This document shows positions 25,647 through 34,235 of a DNA stretch of 64,000 bases, one piece after another; the stretch's first letter is position 1; every line of letters begins with the position of its first letter. This DNA comes from Phycisphaerae bacterium (GTDB taxonomy: Bacteria > Planctomycetota > Phycisphaerae > UBA1845 > PWPN01): assembly GCA_030372985.1 (NCBI GenBank), contig JAUCQB010000120.1, positions 1 to 64,000 on the forward strand, in the 5' to 3' direction. A model generated the notes under the pieces. The model was given only the letters and a program-made list of their open reading frames with translations, made no database searches and had not been told where the DNA came from. The position numbers were made by a program, and so were the translations under genes.

Positions 25647-26612
25647 CTATGAGGTCTGTGCCAAGCGGGCATGAACGGCCGCGATCACGGCGGTGGCGGG
25701 TACTGCGTCGATGGGCATGCCCGGCTGAGGCGTCGCGACCGGCAAAACGTGGTCTCCCAAGGGCTGCCAGACGGCCGGGTCGGTCGGGCCGTAGATGGCG
25801 ACCGTGGGGATACCCATGGCCGCGGCCACGTGGGTCACTCCAGCGTCGTTGCCCAGATACAGATCGGCTGCCGCGATGCGGCCTGCGGCCTTGAGGAAGT
25901 CTTCCTCGATCAGCAAAACCTCGTTTCGACTTTCGCATCGCTGACGGACTGATTTGAGTAAGCTCGTATCCGATTCGCATTCAGCGGGGCCCAGCATCCA
26001 CTTGACGCGGCAGTCGTGCAGCGTGTCAGCGACCGCCATGAAGCGATCAAGCGGCCAACACTTCGCATCGCCGCCGCTGCCCGAATGGATGATCACCATG
26101 GGGCGGCTGTCATCGGTCGATTCGGCAGGCGAATCCATGCGAATGACAGGCGGATCGAGCTCGGTCAGCTCGAGTCCAGCGCGGGCGACGTCACTTGCCC
26201 ACTGCAAGGTGATGTGTTGACGTTGGTCGAGAGTCTCCGCAGATGGCCGGGGGTCGAGCGAGATCACCGGTGCCTGCGTTGCCTCTCGCAGAGCGCCGTG
26301 CAGAGGCCCGCTTGGAGGCCCGAGGAAACTCAGGACGCAACTGGCATCCGCGAGCAGCTCTCGCAGCCGTCGGTCGGCCGCCGCGCCCTCGCCGAACAGG
26401 GTATGGAGGCCCACTTGGTCGGGCAGCAGTCGCTGGTTGATGGCGCTCCGCCCGGCTGCGAGTCCGGCCGAAGGGGCAGAAGCGATCGCGACGACCCGGG
26501 CTGCTCGAACCTTGGCGGCGACGGCCTGAACAACGGACATGGCGAGAACGAAGTCACCGATCGCGCCCTGGTGCAGGAACACAAGTGTGGGAACATCAGG
26601 CGCTTGCATCAT
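25647..26612 (-). CDS. Glycosyltransferase family 9 (heptosyltransferase-like)
   Basis: A protein of 321 aa with the two Rossmann-like halves of GT9. The N-terminus LVFLHQGAIGDFVLAM matches the family's G-x-GD motif, and the C-terminal half has IHSGSGGDAKCWP, YLGNDAGVTHVAAAMG and IPTVAIYGPTDPAVW, all typical of ADP-heptose:LPS heptosyltransferases. It would transfer a sugar, probably a heptose, onto lipopolysaccharide core on the cytoplasmic face. It is co-directional with mnmA, 184 nt apart, with a repeat between them. Confidence 0.87.
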   Translation of the reverse strand: MMQAPDVPTLVFLHQGAIGDFVLAMSVVQAVAAKVRAARVVAIASAPSAGLAAGRSAINQRLLPDQVGLHTLFGEGAAADRRLRELLADASCVLSFLGPPSGPLHGALREATQAPVISLDPRPSAETLDQRQHITLQWASDVARAGLELTELDPPVIRMDSPAESTDDSRPMVIIHSGSGGDAKCWPLDRFMAVADTLHDCRVKWMLGPAECESDTSLLKSVRQRCESRNEVLLIEEDFLKAAGRIAAADLYLGNDAGVTHVAAAMGIPTVAIYGPTDPAVWQPLGDHVLPVATPQPGMPIDAVPATAVIAAVHARLAQTS

Positions 26613-26750
26613 ATACGCCTACCCCGAAGTTGCAGGGGACTTGCCCAGGGGTGCTTGTTCTTGCCGCCGAGGACAGTGTCCGCTCGATCATGCCGGGCTG
26701 CTTCGGGACATCGCTTGCCGCGGCCTGGGCGGGTGGCAACGAGGTGCCCC

Positions 26751-26808
26751 TCATTCTCAATTCAGCATTCACCATTCCTTATTTCGCGGCGCTGCGTTAT
26801 GCAGTGTC
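26751..26808. repeat. CATTCTCAATTC plus hairpin composite repeat, copy 1
   Basis: TCATTCTCAATTC and GCATTC motifs are followed by a hairpin GGCGCTGC-GTTAT-GCAGTGTC (26788-26808). The mnmA stop codon (26797-26799) lies inside the loop. The same composite order occurs at 28251-28313. Confidence 0.6.
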
Positions 26809-27912
26809 GGCGTCGATCCATCCTCCGCCCAGGACGACGTTGCCGTCATAGAATACCGCAGCTTGTCCCGGCGTGACAGCATATTGAGGCTCGCGGAATC
26901 GAGCATGCACACGATCGGCCCCGATCGGCTCGACAACTGCCGAGGCCGCCTTGTGGGTGTAGCGTATCTGGACTTCTGCATCGAAGGCTTCCGAGGGCGG
27001 ATCGATGAGCCAGCGCACCCGCGAGGCACGCAGGTCGCTGCGGGCAAGCTCCTCACGAGGGCCGATGGTGACCGTATCGGTGGTCGGATCGATCGCAGTC
27101 ACGTAGACGGGTTTTCCCATGGCCACGCGCAGCCCTCGCCGCTGGCCGATCGTAAAATTCACGATGCCGTCGTGCCGGCCGAGTTCACGCCCCGATCGAT
27201 CCACAATCCGGCCGGGGTGGAAAGCATCAGGCCGCCGCTCTCGGATCAGTCGAGCGTAATCTCGATCGGGCACGAAGCAGATGTCCTGGGATTCAGGCTT
27301 GTCGAAGATAGGCAGCCCATGCTTGCAGGCATAGTCCCGGACCTGCTCCTTGGTCATCTCGCCGATGGGCAGGATCACCCGCGGCAGTATCCCGCGGTCG
27401 AGCCCGAACAGGACGTACGATTGGTCTTTGGCGCGGTCCACGCCGCGGCAGAGTCGCGCCCGGCCGTCACGATCGACGATGCGGGCATAGTGGCCGGTGG
27501 CGATGAAATCCGCTTCCGCGGCCCGGCCATACTCGGCCAGCCGGCCGAACTTGAGCTGATCGTTGCAGAGGATGCACGGGTTGGGAGTCCGGCCGCGAAC
27601 ATACTCGGCCACAAAGTGATCGATGATTTCGTCGAAGTGTTCCTTGAAATTGAGGGCATAGAAGGGGATGCCCAGACCACCGGCGACGGTTCGGGCGTCA
27701 TCGGCATCGGCGGCGCTGCAGCAGCCGCGGAACTGCCGGCTCGATGCCGCCTCGCTCGCCGGGCATGCCGTGTCATGCTCGGGCGCTTCGACGCCCGTCC
27801 GCATGAAAAGGCCGACGACCTCGTAGCCCTGCTCCAGCAGCAGGCAAGCGGCGACGCTCGAATCCACGCCTCCGCTCATGGCAACGACTACCTTACCCTT
27901 GCGAGCAGTCAT
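26797..27912 (-). CDS. mnmA: tRNA 2-thiouridine(34) synthase MnmA
   Basis: A protein of 371 aa. It adds sulfur to the wobble uridine of tRNA-Lys, -Glu and -Gln using ATP and a persulfide donor, in the cytoplasm. Seen: the PP-loop SGGVDSSVAA at residues 13-22, NPCILCND with the nucleophilic Cys, TGHYARI, DQSYVL, and SQDICFVPD with the second catalytic Cys. The usual C-terminal beta domain follows. An insertion with RGCCSAADADDAR after the first Rossmann strands adds extra cysteines. The length is normal. A tRNA-Gln gene, a likely substrate class, is at 50.2 kb. Confidence 0.95.
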   Translation of the reverse strand: MTARKGKVVVAMSGGVDSSVAACLLLEQGYEVVGLFMRTGVEAPEHDTACPASEAASSRQFRGCCSAADADDARTVAGGLGIPFYALNFKEHFDEIIDHFVAEYVRGRTPNPCILCNDQLKFGRLAEYGRAAEADFIATGHYARIVDRDGRARLCRGVDRAKDQSYVLFGLDRGILPRVILPIGEMTKEQVRDYACKHGLPIFDKPESQDICFVPDRDYARLIRERRPDAFHPGRIVDRSGRELGRHDGIVNFTIGQRRGLRVAMGKPVYVTAIDPTTDTVTIGPREELARSDLRASRVRWLIDPPSEAFDAEVQIRYTHKAASAVVEPIGADRVHARFREPQYAVTPGQAAVFYDGNVVLGGGWIDADTA

Positions 27913-27958
27913 GAGATACCCTGACTATCCTCGTCCGCCCTGATCCACAGTGCCTGAC

Positions 27959-28091
27959 GGGAATTGAGAATCGCGAATTGAGAGTTGCGAATTGCGGAGG
28001 CTGGAGACCGAGCGAACCTGGACCAAGTGCCCGCTATCGCTCAAGCGTGACGGTCAACTCCCAATTCCCGATTCTCAATTCTCAATTCCCC
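27959..28091. repeat. Inverted pair of AATTGAGAATTG-type repeats
   Basis: The left arm (27959-27997) and the inverted right arm (28054-28091) share a 22-nt core with two mismatches, left arm GAGAATCGCGAATTGAGAGTTG being one version. The arms are 60 nt apart, so a long stem-loop is possible in RNA or single-stranded DNA. Confidence 0.6.
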
Positions 28092-28250
28092 GGGCTCTCC
28101 CCTCGACGGCTCATTCAGTATACCACCCAGCTGCACAAAAATCGCCGCAGGTGTGCAGGAAGACCCGTGTGGATCGGGCGTTTTGTGCCGAATCACCGCT
28201 TTTGCCAGGGTTCACCGTTGGTGAGGTTCAGGGGCGATGGGAGAACATGG

Positions 28251-28313
28251 CCCATTCTCAATTCTACATTCTCAATTCTGCATTCCCCGGCGTTGCCGTA
28301 TGCAACGTTGGGG
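28251..28313. repeat. CATTCTCAATTC plus hairpin composite repeat, copy 2
   Basis: Two CATTCTCAATTCT units are followed by a 12-bp stem, CCCCGGCGTTGC-CGTAT-GCAACGTTGGGG (28285-28313), with two G-T pairs. A third hairpin of this type, without the AT-rich part, is at 51491-51519. The 27913-28378 gap contains these repeats and no gene. Confidence 0.65.
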
Positions 28314-28378
28314 TATAGTATGGCAGTACTGGTATACACAGATGCCATGGGGAAACGGTGCCTCGATGGAGGAACGAC

Positions 28379-28780
28379 ATGTTTCAGACCATTAGCGTGA
28401 CGACCGGCGAGCGGTGCCAGTTTGTGGATGTGACATCAAAGGTGCAAAAGGCTGTTCGTGAGACCGGTCTGAAGAGCGGCTATGTCATCTGCTACGTGCC
28501 GCACACGACGGCCGGGATCACCATTCAGGAGAATGCCGACCCCGACGTGGTACACGATTGCCTCTGGAAGCTGGCCGAGCTCGTTCCCCATGACGAATCG
28601 TCCTACCGCCACAATGAGGGCAACAGCGATGCTCATATCAAGGCCTCGCTGGTGGGGGCCTCACAGATGGTTCTGGTGGAGGACGGGAGTCTCGTGCTCG
28701 GCACGTGGCAAGGAATCTACTTCTGCGAGTTCGACGGCCCGCGCCAGAGGAAGCTGCACATCCGGTGCGTCGCGGGGTGA
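28379..28780 (+). CDS. YjbQ family protein (UPF0047, secondary thiamine-phosphate synthase-like)
   Basis: A protein of 133 aa from the ATG at 28379, which has GGAGG 6 nt upstream; the track start at 28358 is longer. The family's compact beta fold is shown by CYVPHTTAGITIQENADPDV, HIKASLVGASQMV and LVLGTWQGIYFCEFDGPR, which holds the conserved histidine and the LGTWQ..F..FDGPR motif. E. coli YjbQ has weak thiamin phosphate synthase activity in vitro, but its real role is unsettled. It is 177 nt before the LeuC-type gene on the same strand. Confidence 0.9.
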   Translation: MFQTISVTTGERCQFVDVTSKVQKAVRETGLKSGYVICYVPHTTAGITIQENADPDVVHDCLWKLAELVPHDESSYRHNEGNSDAHIKASLVGASQMVLVEDGSLVLGTWQGIYFCEFDGPRQRKLHIRCVAG

Positions 28781-28957
28781 CAGCCTCTGGGGTCTCAGCC
28801 TGGTGACGCGACAGCCCGAGAGAAACCTGCGATTGTCTCAATGGTCCGCTCCTGCTAGAATTCATGGTGCTGAAAGGATTTATGGCAGGTTGGCTTGCCG
28901 GTGCCGTGGGTCTCGGGACAACGCGAACCGGTTGCAGCCTGCGACGAGGTGAATGCG

Positions 28958-30301
28958 ATGGGAATGACAATGTCGGAGAAGATCCTGGCCCGGCACTCGG
29001 GCAGGAGTTCGGTGACGGCCGGTGAGAACGTCTGGGTGGACGTCGACGTGCTGATGACGCACGACGTCTGCGGGCCGGGCACGATTGGCGTCTTTCAGCA
29101 GCATTTCGGCAAGAACGCGAAGGTATGGGACCCGGACAAGGTCGTGATCATCCCCGACCACTACATCTTTACGGCCGACAGCAAGGCACACCGCAATATT
29201 GACATCTTGCGGTCCTTCGTGAGGGAGCAGGGCATCAAGTACTACTATGACCCCGACTTCATCCAGGGCGAGGGCATGCCCAGCCCGTACAAGGACCCGA
29301 CCAAGACGAACTACAAGGGTGTGTGCCATATCGCTCTGCCCGAGGAGGGGCACACTCGGCCCGGCGAGGTGCTGCTGGGGACCGACTCGCACACCTGCAC
29401 GGCCGGGGCATTCGGCGAATTCGCGACCGGCATCGGCAATACCGACGCCGGCTTCGTGCTGGGCACCGGCAAACTGTGGCTCAAGGTGCCGCCCACCATG
29501 CGGTTTGTTTTCGACGGTGAGCTGCCGCCGTATCTCATGGCCAAGGACATGGTTCTGACGGTGATTGGCGACATCGGCGTCGACGGGGCCACCTATCGCG
29601 CGATGGAGTTCTCCGGCGGGGGGGTCATGGGCCTGAACATGGAGGAACGTACGACCCTGTGCAACATGGCGATCGAGGCCGGGGGCAAGAACGGACTGGT
29701 GCCGGTCGACAAGGTGACCACCGACTTCGTCCGCTCGCGCACCGACAAGCCCTGGCAGGTCGTCGAAAACGACAAGGACGCGAAGTTCTGCTACGAGAAG
29801 GTCTTCAAGATGAAAGACCTGGAGCCGACCGTTGCCAAACCGCATTCACCCGACAACCGCGACCTGGCCCGCAACCTCAAGGGCACGCAGGTCGATCGCG
29901 TCTACATCGGCAGTTGCACCGGCGGCAAGATCACCGACTTCCGCGCCGCGGCGAAGATCATCAAGGGCCGCGGGACCAAGGTGCCGACGTTCATCGTCCC
30001 GGCCACCACCGAGGTCCACGCCAAGATGCGCGAGGAGAAGATCGACGGCATGACGCTCGAGCAGATCTTCATCAATGCCGGCTGCGCCATGGGACCGGCA
30101 TCCTGCGCCGCCTGTCTGGGCGGGCCCGGCGACACCTTCGGCCGGGCCAATGAGGCGATTCGCGTCGTCTCGACAACCAACCGCAATTTCCCAGGGCGAA
30201 TGGGCTCCAAGGATGCACAGGTCTTCCTCGCCAGCCCCTACACCGCCGCCGCTACGGCCGTCACGGGGACAATTACGGACCCGAGGGAATTCTTGGCCTG
30301 A
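28958..30301 (+). CDS. leuC: 3-isopropylmalate/homoaconitate dehydratase large subunit (aconitase superfamily)
   Basis: A protein of 447 aa. It isomerises 2- and 3-isopropylmalate (or homocitrate-type acids) through a [4Fe-4S] cluster. Seen: DVLMTHDVCGPGTI, GTDSHTCTAGAFGEFATGIG with the first cluster Cys, GSCTGGKITDF, and CAMGPASCAACLGG with the other ligand cysteines. The start ATG at 28958 has GAGGTG 6 nt upstream. The matching small subunit (LeuD/HacB) is not in the window; the downstream gene is on the opposite strand. Whether the pathway is leucine or lysine-type cannot be told from this gene alone. Confidence 0.88.
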   Translation: MGMTMSEKILARHSGRSSVTAGENVWVDVDVLMTHDVCGPGTIGVFQQHFGKNAKVWDPDKVVIIPDHYIFTADSKAHRNIDILRSFVREQGIKYYYDPDFIQGEGMPSPYKDPTKTNYKGVCHIALPEEGHTRPGEVLLGTDSHTCTAGAFGEFATGIGNTDAGFVLGTGKLWLKVPPTMRFVFDGELPPYLMAKDMVLTVIGDIGVDGATYRAMEFSGGGVMGLNMEERTTLCNMAIEAGGKNGLVPVDKVTTDFVRSRTDKPWQVVENDKDAKFCYEKVFKMKDLEPTVAKPHSPDNRDLARNLKGTQVDRVYIGSCTGGKITDFRAAAKIIKGRGTKVPTFIVPATTEVHAKMREEKIDGMTLEQIFINAGCAMGPASCAACLGGPGDTFGRANEAIRVVSTTNRNFPGRMGSKDAQVFLASPYTAAATAVTGTITDPREFLA

Positions 30302-30333
30302 TTCGCCTCCAAAGACGCGGGCGTGAGCTCCTA

Positions 30334-30380
30334 CCAGGGGCTCGCGCCCCTGGCAACATACCTATGCCTCGTTCGAGGCA
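30334..30380. repeat. Two-hairpin palindromic repeat, copy B
   Basis: CCAGGGGCTCGCGCCCCTGG (30334-30353) is followed 11 nt later by TGCCTCGTTCGAGGCA (30365-30380), a perfect 7-bp stem. It lies between convergent genes and may also end transcription. The second stem differs from copy A at 11338-11352 on both arms, so pairing is kept. Confidence 0.75.
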
Positions 30381-30428
30381 TGAAAGGTGCTAGACGCTAC
30401 GCAGTCTTCAACGGAGTGGCCCGGCGAC

Positions 30429-31994
30429 TTACTTCCCCGCCGTCACCATCGGCCAGTCATCTGTTCGGAACGGCGAGGCCGGCAGATCTGCCTTGTTCCA
30501 CAGATTGACCACCGGACAGTTGGTCCAGCCGTAACGGACGGCCGCCGGCTCGGTAACCTCGGGGCTGGAGACAACGACCGTATCGCCGACAATCTCCCCC
30601 TGAGCGTCGACGAACTTCTGATCGGCCCCCGCGATGGTGAAGCCCTTGAGCGGCCCGTTTTTGGCAACCAGTCCGCCGCCAAGATGATCGAAACTCAGGA
30701 CGATCTTGCTGCCGTCGCGTTTCATCTCCTTGTAGATCGGGCCGGAGTATTCGATCTTCTCGCCATAGCCGAGGGCCCTGGCGGCCAGGGCCAACCGGGC
30801 ACCGACCGGCTGTTTAGCCTTGGGATGAATATCCTTCTCCTCGCCCACATCCGTGATGACCGCCATGGCGGTGTTCGGGACGTTGAGCATCGTCAGCAAT
30901 TGCGCTTCCCGGAGTTCCGGCCAAGTCCCCGGCGGCGGATTGGCGGGTTCTCTCTGGTACGGAGCCAGTTGGACAAAGAGGAAGGGGAAATCGCCCAGCC
31001 CCCACTCCTTGCGCCAGTTGCGGATCATGGCCGCGAAAAGTGTGCGGTACTGAAACGCACGGCCGGCATTCGATTCGCCCTGATACCAGATGGCCCCCTT
31101 GATGCCAAAGGGCAACAGTGGGTGGATCATAGCGTTGTACAAACCTGCCGGCCGGTGCGGATTCGTTCGAGGGTCGCCGGGGAAGTCGGCTTTGGGAGGC
31201 GGTGCAATCGGCGTGCCTGCGGCCTCGGCGGAATCGGCCGATTTCAACCACTCACGGACGGCCTTGCCGTAGGCGGCAATGTGGGCCTCGACGGCGGCGG
31301 GATACTTCTTGAAACGGGCATCCCACGAATCGACGATCGATGTCAATCCCGGCTCGCTCTCCAGGACAGCCATGCTGGTCCAGGCCTCGGCCGGTGTGCC
31401 CCCCCATGAGGTATTGATCACACCGACCGGCACCTTGATCGCCTTGTGCAGATCGCGACCGAAGAAGTACGCCACAGCCGAGAAATCCCCGACGGTCTGG
31501 GGACTGCAGACGACCCAGTTGCCCTGCACGTCAGTCCGCGGTTTGCCGGCCACGACACGCGGCACCGTGAACAGTCGGATGCCCGGGTGATCAGCATCGG
31601 CGATTTCCTTGTCCGCATTGGTCGACGCCTTGACCGGCCACTGCATGTTCGACTGGCCCGAAGCCACCCAGACCTCGCCGACAGCTACGTTCTTGAAGGT
31701 GACCGTGTTCTCCCCGGCGATTGTCATGCTCAACGGCTGCCCGGGTTTCATCGCATCGAGCTTGACGGACCAGTTGCCCGCGCTGTCGGCTGTCGCCGAA
31801 GCCTCCTGCCGGCCCAGCTTCACGGAGACTCTCTCGCCGGCCCTGGCCGTGCCCCACACGTTGATCGGCACTCCCTGCTGCACAACCATGTTGTCGCTGA
31901 ACAGGGCATGGGGGCGGACCTCGGCCAGGACGGCAGGGCCAGACACGGAGATCGCCAGAACGATTGATACAACTGCGAATGCTTTTCGTGACAT
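30429..31994 (-). CDS. Sialate O-acetylesterase (SASA family), secreted
   Basis: A protein of 521 aa from the ATG at 31994, where a signal peptide begins (AFAVVSIVLAISVSGPAVLA). The track extends to 32132 without family sequence. An N-terminal beta-sandwich (LFSDNMVVQQGVPINVWGTA) is followed by an SGNH esterase domain. VWVASGQSNMQWPV carries the nucleophilic Ser, WYQGESNAGR the oxyanion residue, and EKDIHPKAKQPVGARLAL the Asp/His pair. It removes O-acetyl groups from sialic acids or other acetylated glycans. A ThuA-like gene lies 110 nt upstream on the same strand. Confidence 0.92.
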   Translation of the reverse strand: MSRKAFAVVSIVLAISVSGPAVLAEVRPHALFSDNMVVQQGVPINVWGTARAGERVSVKLGRQEASATADSAGNWSVKLDAMKPGQPLSMTIAGENTVTFKNVAVGEVWVASGQSNMQWPVKASTNADKEIADADHPGIRLFTVPRVVAGKPRTDVQGNWVVCSPQTVGDFSAVAYFFGRDLHKAIKVPVGVINTSWGGTPAEAWTSMAVLESEPGLTSIVDSWDARFKKYPAAVEAHIAAYGKAVREWLKSADSAEAAGTPIAPPPKADFPGDPRTNPHRPAGLYNAMIHPLLPFGIKGAIWYQGESNAGRAFQYRTLFAAMIRNWRKEWGLGDFPFLFVQLAPYQREPANPPPGTWPELREAQLLTMLNVPNTAMAVITDVGEEKDIHPKAKQPVGARLALAARALGYGEKIEYSGPIYKEMKRDGSKIVLSFDHLGGGLVAKNGPLKGFTIAGADQKFVDAQGEIVGDTVVVSSPEVTEPAAVRYGWTNCPVVNLWNKADLPASPFRTDDWPMVTAGK

Positions 31995-32104
31995 GGATAT
32001 CCCATTCTCAAAAAAGATGTCTACGGCAGGCCTCGCCGCCTCTGGCGGCTCCGACCATGCCCTACCTCTTTCACACACGTTCTCAGTGATTGCCTCAGAC
32101 CGCA

Positions 32105-32845
32105 TCATTGGGGATCCTTGCGGGCCACCCATTCAGTACCCCGCTGCAAGAGACGGACGAAGTCCGGATTCCGGCAGTCATTCGCCGTGTGCCCAAGCAT
32201 AATGCCGAACACACGCCCCTTGCCGTAGTCGAGCGTCCAGGCCAGGGGCTCGGTGCGTTTGCTCCAGTCGGAGTACGCTTCCATGAGCACATTGATGGGA
32301 GCATCGCCGACAAGCTTGGCATAGAGTTCGTCGTCGGCGTCAAAATCCTTGGTGCCCTGCGTGATGAAGTGGTCCGGATCGGTGATCTCGACCTTGAACG
32401 GCCCGCGCGGCCCATGCCCGGACCCGTCGGTCCAGATGCGGCCGACGAGATTGCGATATTCCGGCCAGTCGCCGAACGCCCGGACGGAGAAGTGGAAACA
32501 AGCCAGCCCTTTGCCGCTCCTGACGAACTTGAGCAGGTTGTCCTTCGCCTTCTCCGTGATGCTTGGCCGCTGCCAGTTGTAATAATTGATGAGAATCACG
32601 TCGTAGGTGTCCAGCGCGGACGATTCCAGAACCAACGGCTCCTCCGACACAATCACCTCAAACGTCTTGGTTTGCTCAAGGTGTTCGCGAAGGACCGGCG
32701 TGGTTGCCCGCCAATCATGAGCAGGTACGTCGCGGCCGGTGATGATCAGGACGCGCGCCGGCTTGGCTTCGGCAGGTTGCGTTGCAGGCTGCCCCGGAAG
32801 CAGCAGACCGGTCGTGATCCACAATATACTGGTAATCAGGTTCAT
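32105..32845 (-). CDS. ThuA-like domain protein, secreted
   Basis: A protein of 246 aa from the ATG at 32845, with GGAGGAG 7 nt before it. A short signal (ILWITTGLLLPGQPA) is followed by a glutamine-amidotransferase-like fold: RVLIITGRDVPAHDW, YDVILINYYNW, GKGLACFHFSV, and GRVFGIMLGH near the end. ThuA proteins often accompany sugar oxidoreductases in planctomycetes, but their reaction is not firmly known. It is probably expressed together with the acetylesterase gene 110 nt downstream. Confidence 0.88.
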   Translation of the reverse strand: MNLITSILWITTGLLLPGQPATQPAEAKPARVLIITGRDVPAHDWRATTPVLREHLEQTKTFEVIVSEEPLVLESSALDTYDVILINYYNWQRPSITEKAKDNLLKFVRSGKGLACFHFSVRAFGDWPEYRNLVGRIWTDGSGHGPRGPFKVEITDPDHFITQGTKDFDADDELYAKLVGDAPINVLMEAYSDWSKRTEPLAWTLDYGKGRVFGIMLGHTANDCRNPDFVRLLQRGTEWVARKDPQ

Positions 32846-32915
32846 GTGCGGCTCCTCCAAGGGTACGACGGTCAATGGCGAAAACACACGGCCACTGGCG
32901 GCATGGCATGGTTCG

Positions 32916-34235
32916 TCAGTGATGACGTCCTGGGTCCGGCGAGGCCTCAGCCTGCGGCAAAGCGGCATTGTCCATGGTCAGACCCCTCGCTGCAACCCAG
33001 GCGCTGGACCAGGCCCATTGAAGATTGAAGCCGCCTACACGGCCGGTCACATCCAGCACCTCGCCGGCCAGAAACAGCCCTGGGCAGAGGCGGGACTCCA
33101 TCGTCGCAAGGTTCACCTCTTTCAGCGGCACACCACCGGCCGTCACTTCGGCATGGTCATAGCCGCGGCTGTCCACAACCGGCAGGGGCCATGCAAGCAG
33201 CGCGCTATGGACGTGGCGTCGAGACTCCTTGGAAAGATGCGCCAGCGCCGTTGTTCCATCCGCCTTGAGCTCGACCAGAACCGCCGCGGCGAGGCGCGCC
33301 GGCATTCGAGACGAAAGGGCTTTCTGCAGGCTCATCTTGGGATGGTCGGCGGCAACATCAAGCAACCACTGTTCGACTGAGGCGCTGTTCTCGCCCGGCA
33401 CAAGACTCGCCGTCAGAACTGGCTGGAGTCCTTCCAGTTTGCCTCGAAGCCAGTGCCCCGAGATGTCCAGGACGGCCGGTCCGGTGATGCCGAAATGCGT
33501 CCACAACAGCGAGCCCGCAGTTCTGATCCGTTTGTTGCCCATCAGGAGCGTCAGCTCAACATCATGGCTGATCCCGGCGAGGTCGCGGTGAAACTGACCG
33601 GCCAGCGCCAGCGGCACCAGGGCGGGCATTGTCGGAATGATGGTGTGGCCGCAAGATCGCGCGAGGTCATAGCCACCGCCGTCGCTGCCCGTCCTGGGGT
33701 AGGAGCATCCGCCCGTGGCCAGCAGGATGCGCGGGGCGGTGAAAAAGGTCTGGGGGGTCGAGATATCGAAGCCGTCCGCCTTCCGTCGGATGCAATCGAC
33801 CTTCTGTTTTGTCAGGATTCTTACACCGAGCGACTCGGCGCGATCAAGCAAAGCGTTTCGGATAGTGTGTGCGTTGCCGCTTGCCGGGAACAGCTTGCCG
33901 TGTTCTTCCTCATGCAGCGACACGTCGAGGCTTCTGAAGAACTCGACCGTTTGTGGCACGGTGAAGGCCCCGAGCACCTTCTTGATCGCATGGAGGCTGG
34001 AGCCACTGAAATCATGCGGCGTCACTGCCCGGTTGGTGAGGTTGCACCGCCCGCCGCCTGTCAGCAGGAGCTTGGAAGCAGGTCTGGAGGTGCTCTCCAG
34101 GAGCAGGATTCGGTATTGGGGATGTTGCCGGGCGGCCATGACAGCAGCGGCCAGGCCCGCTGCGCCTGCTCCGATGATCAGAATGTCCGCCGCGCGGTCC
34201 GAGACATCTCCAGACATAGGCGAATCGGCCTTCAC
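32916..34235 (-). CDS. HI0933/BaiN-like FAD-dependent oxidoreductase
   Basis: A protein of 439 aa. The N-terminal dinucleotide site is DILIIGAGAAGLAAAVMAAR, followed by KLLLTGGGRCNLTN, which is diagnostic of the HI0933 family, and ILLATGGCSYPRTGSDGGGY. The C-terminus has GLFLAGEVLDVTGRVGGFNLQWAWSSAW. The natural substrate of this family is mostly unknown; BaiN acts on bile acids. The GTG at 34235 overlaps the stop of the oxidoreductase beta gene by 4 nt (GTGA), so translation is probably coupled. An ATG six codons later is an alternative start. Confidence 0.88.
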   Translation of the reverse strand: MKADSPMSGDVSDRAADILIIGAGAAGLAAAVMAARQHPQYRILLLESTSRPASKLLLTGGGRCNLTNRAVTPHDFSGSSLHAIKKVLGAFTVPQTVEFFRSLDVSLHEEEHGKLFPASGNAHTIRNALLDRAESLGVRILTKQKVDCIRRKADGFDISTPQTFFTAPRILLATGGCSYPRTGSDGGGYDLARSCGHTIIPTMPALVPLALAGQFHRDLAGISHDVELTLLMGNKRIRTAGSLLWTHFGITGPAVLDISGHWLRGKLEGLQPVLTASLVPGENSASVEQWLLDVAADHPKMSLQKALSSRMPARLAAAVLVELKADGTTALAHLSKESRRHVHSALLAWPLPVVDSRGYDHAEVTAGGVPLKEVNLATMESRLCPGLFLAGEVLDVTGRVGGFNLQWAWSSAWVAARGLTMDNAALPQAEASPDPGRHH

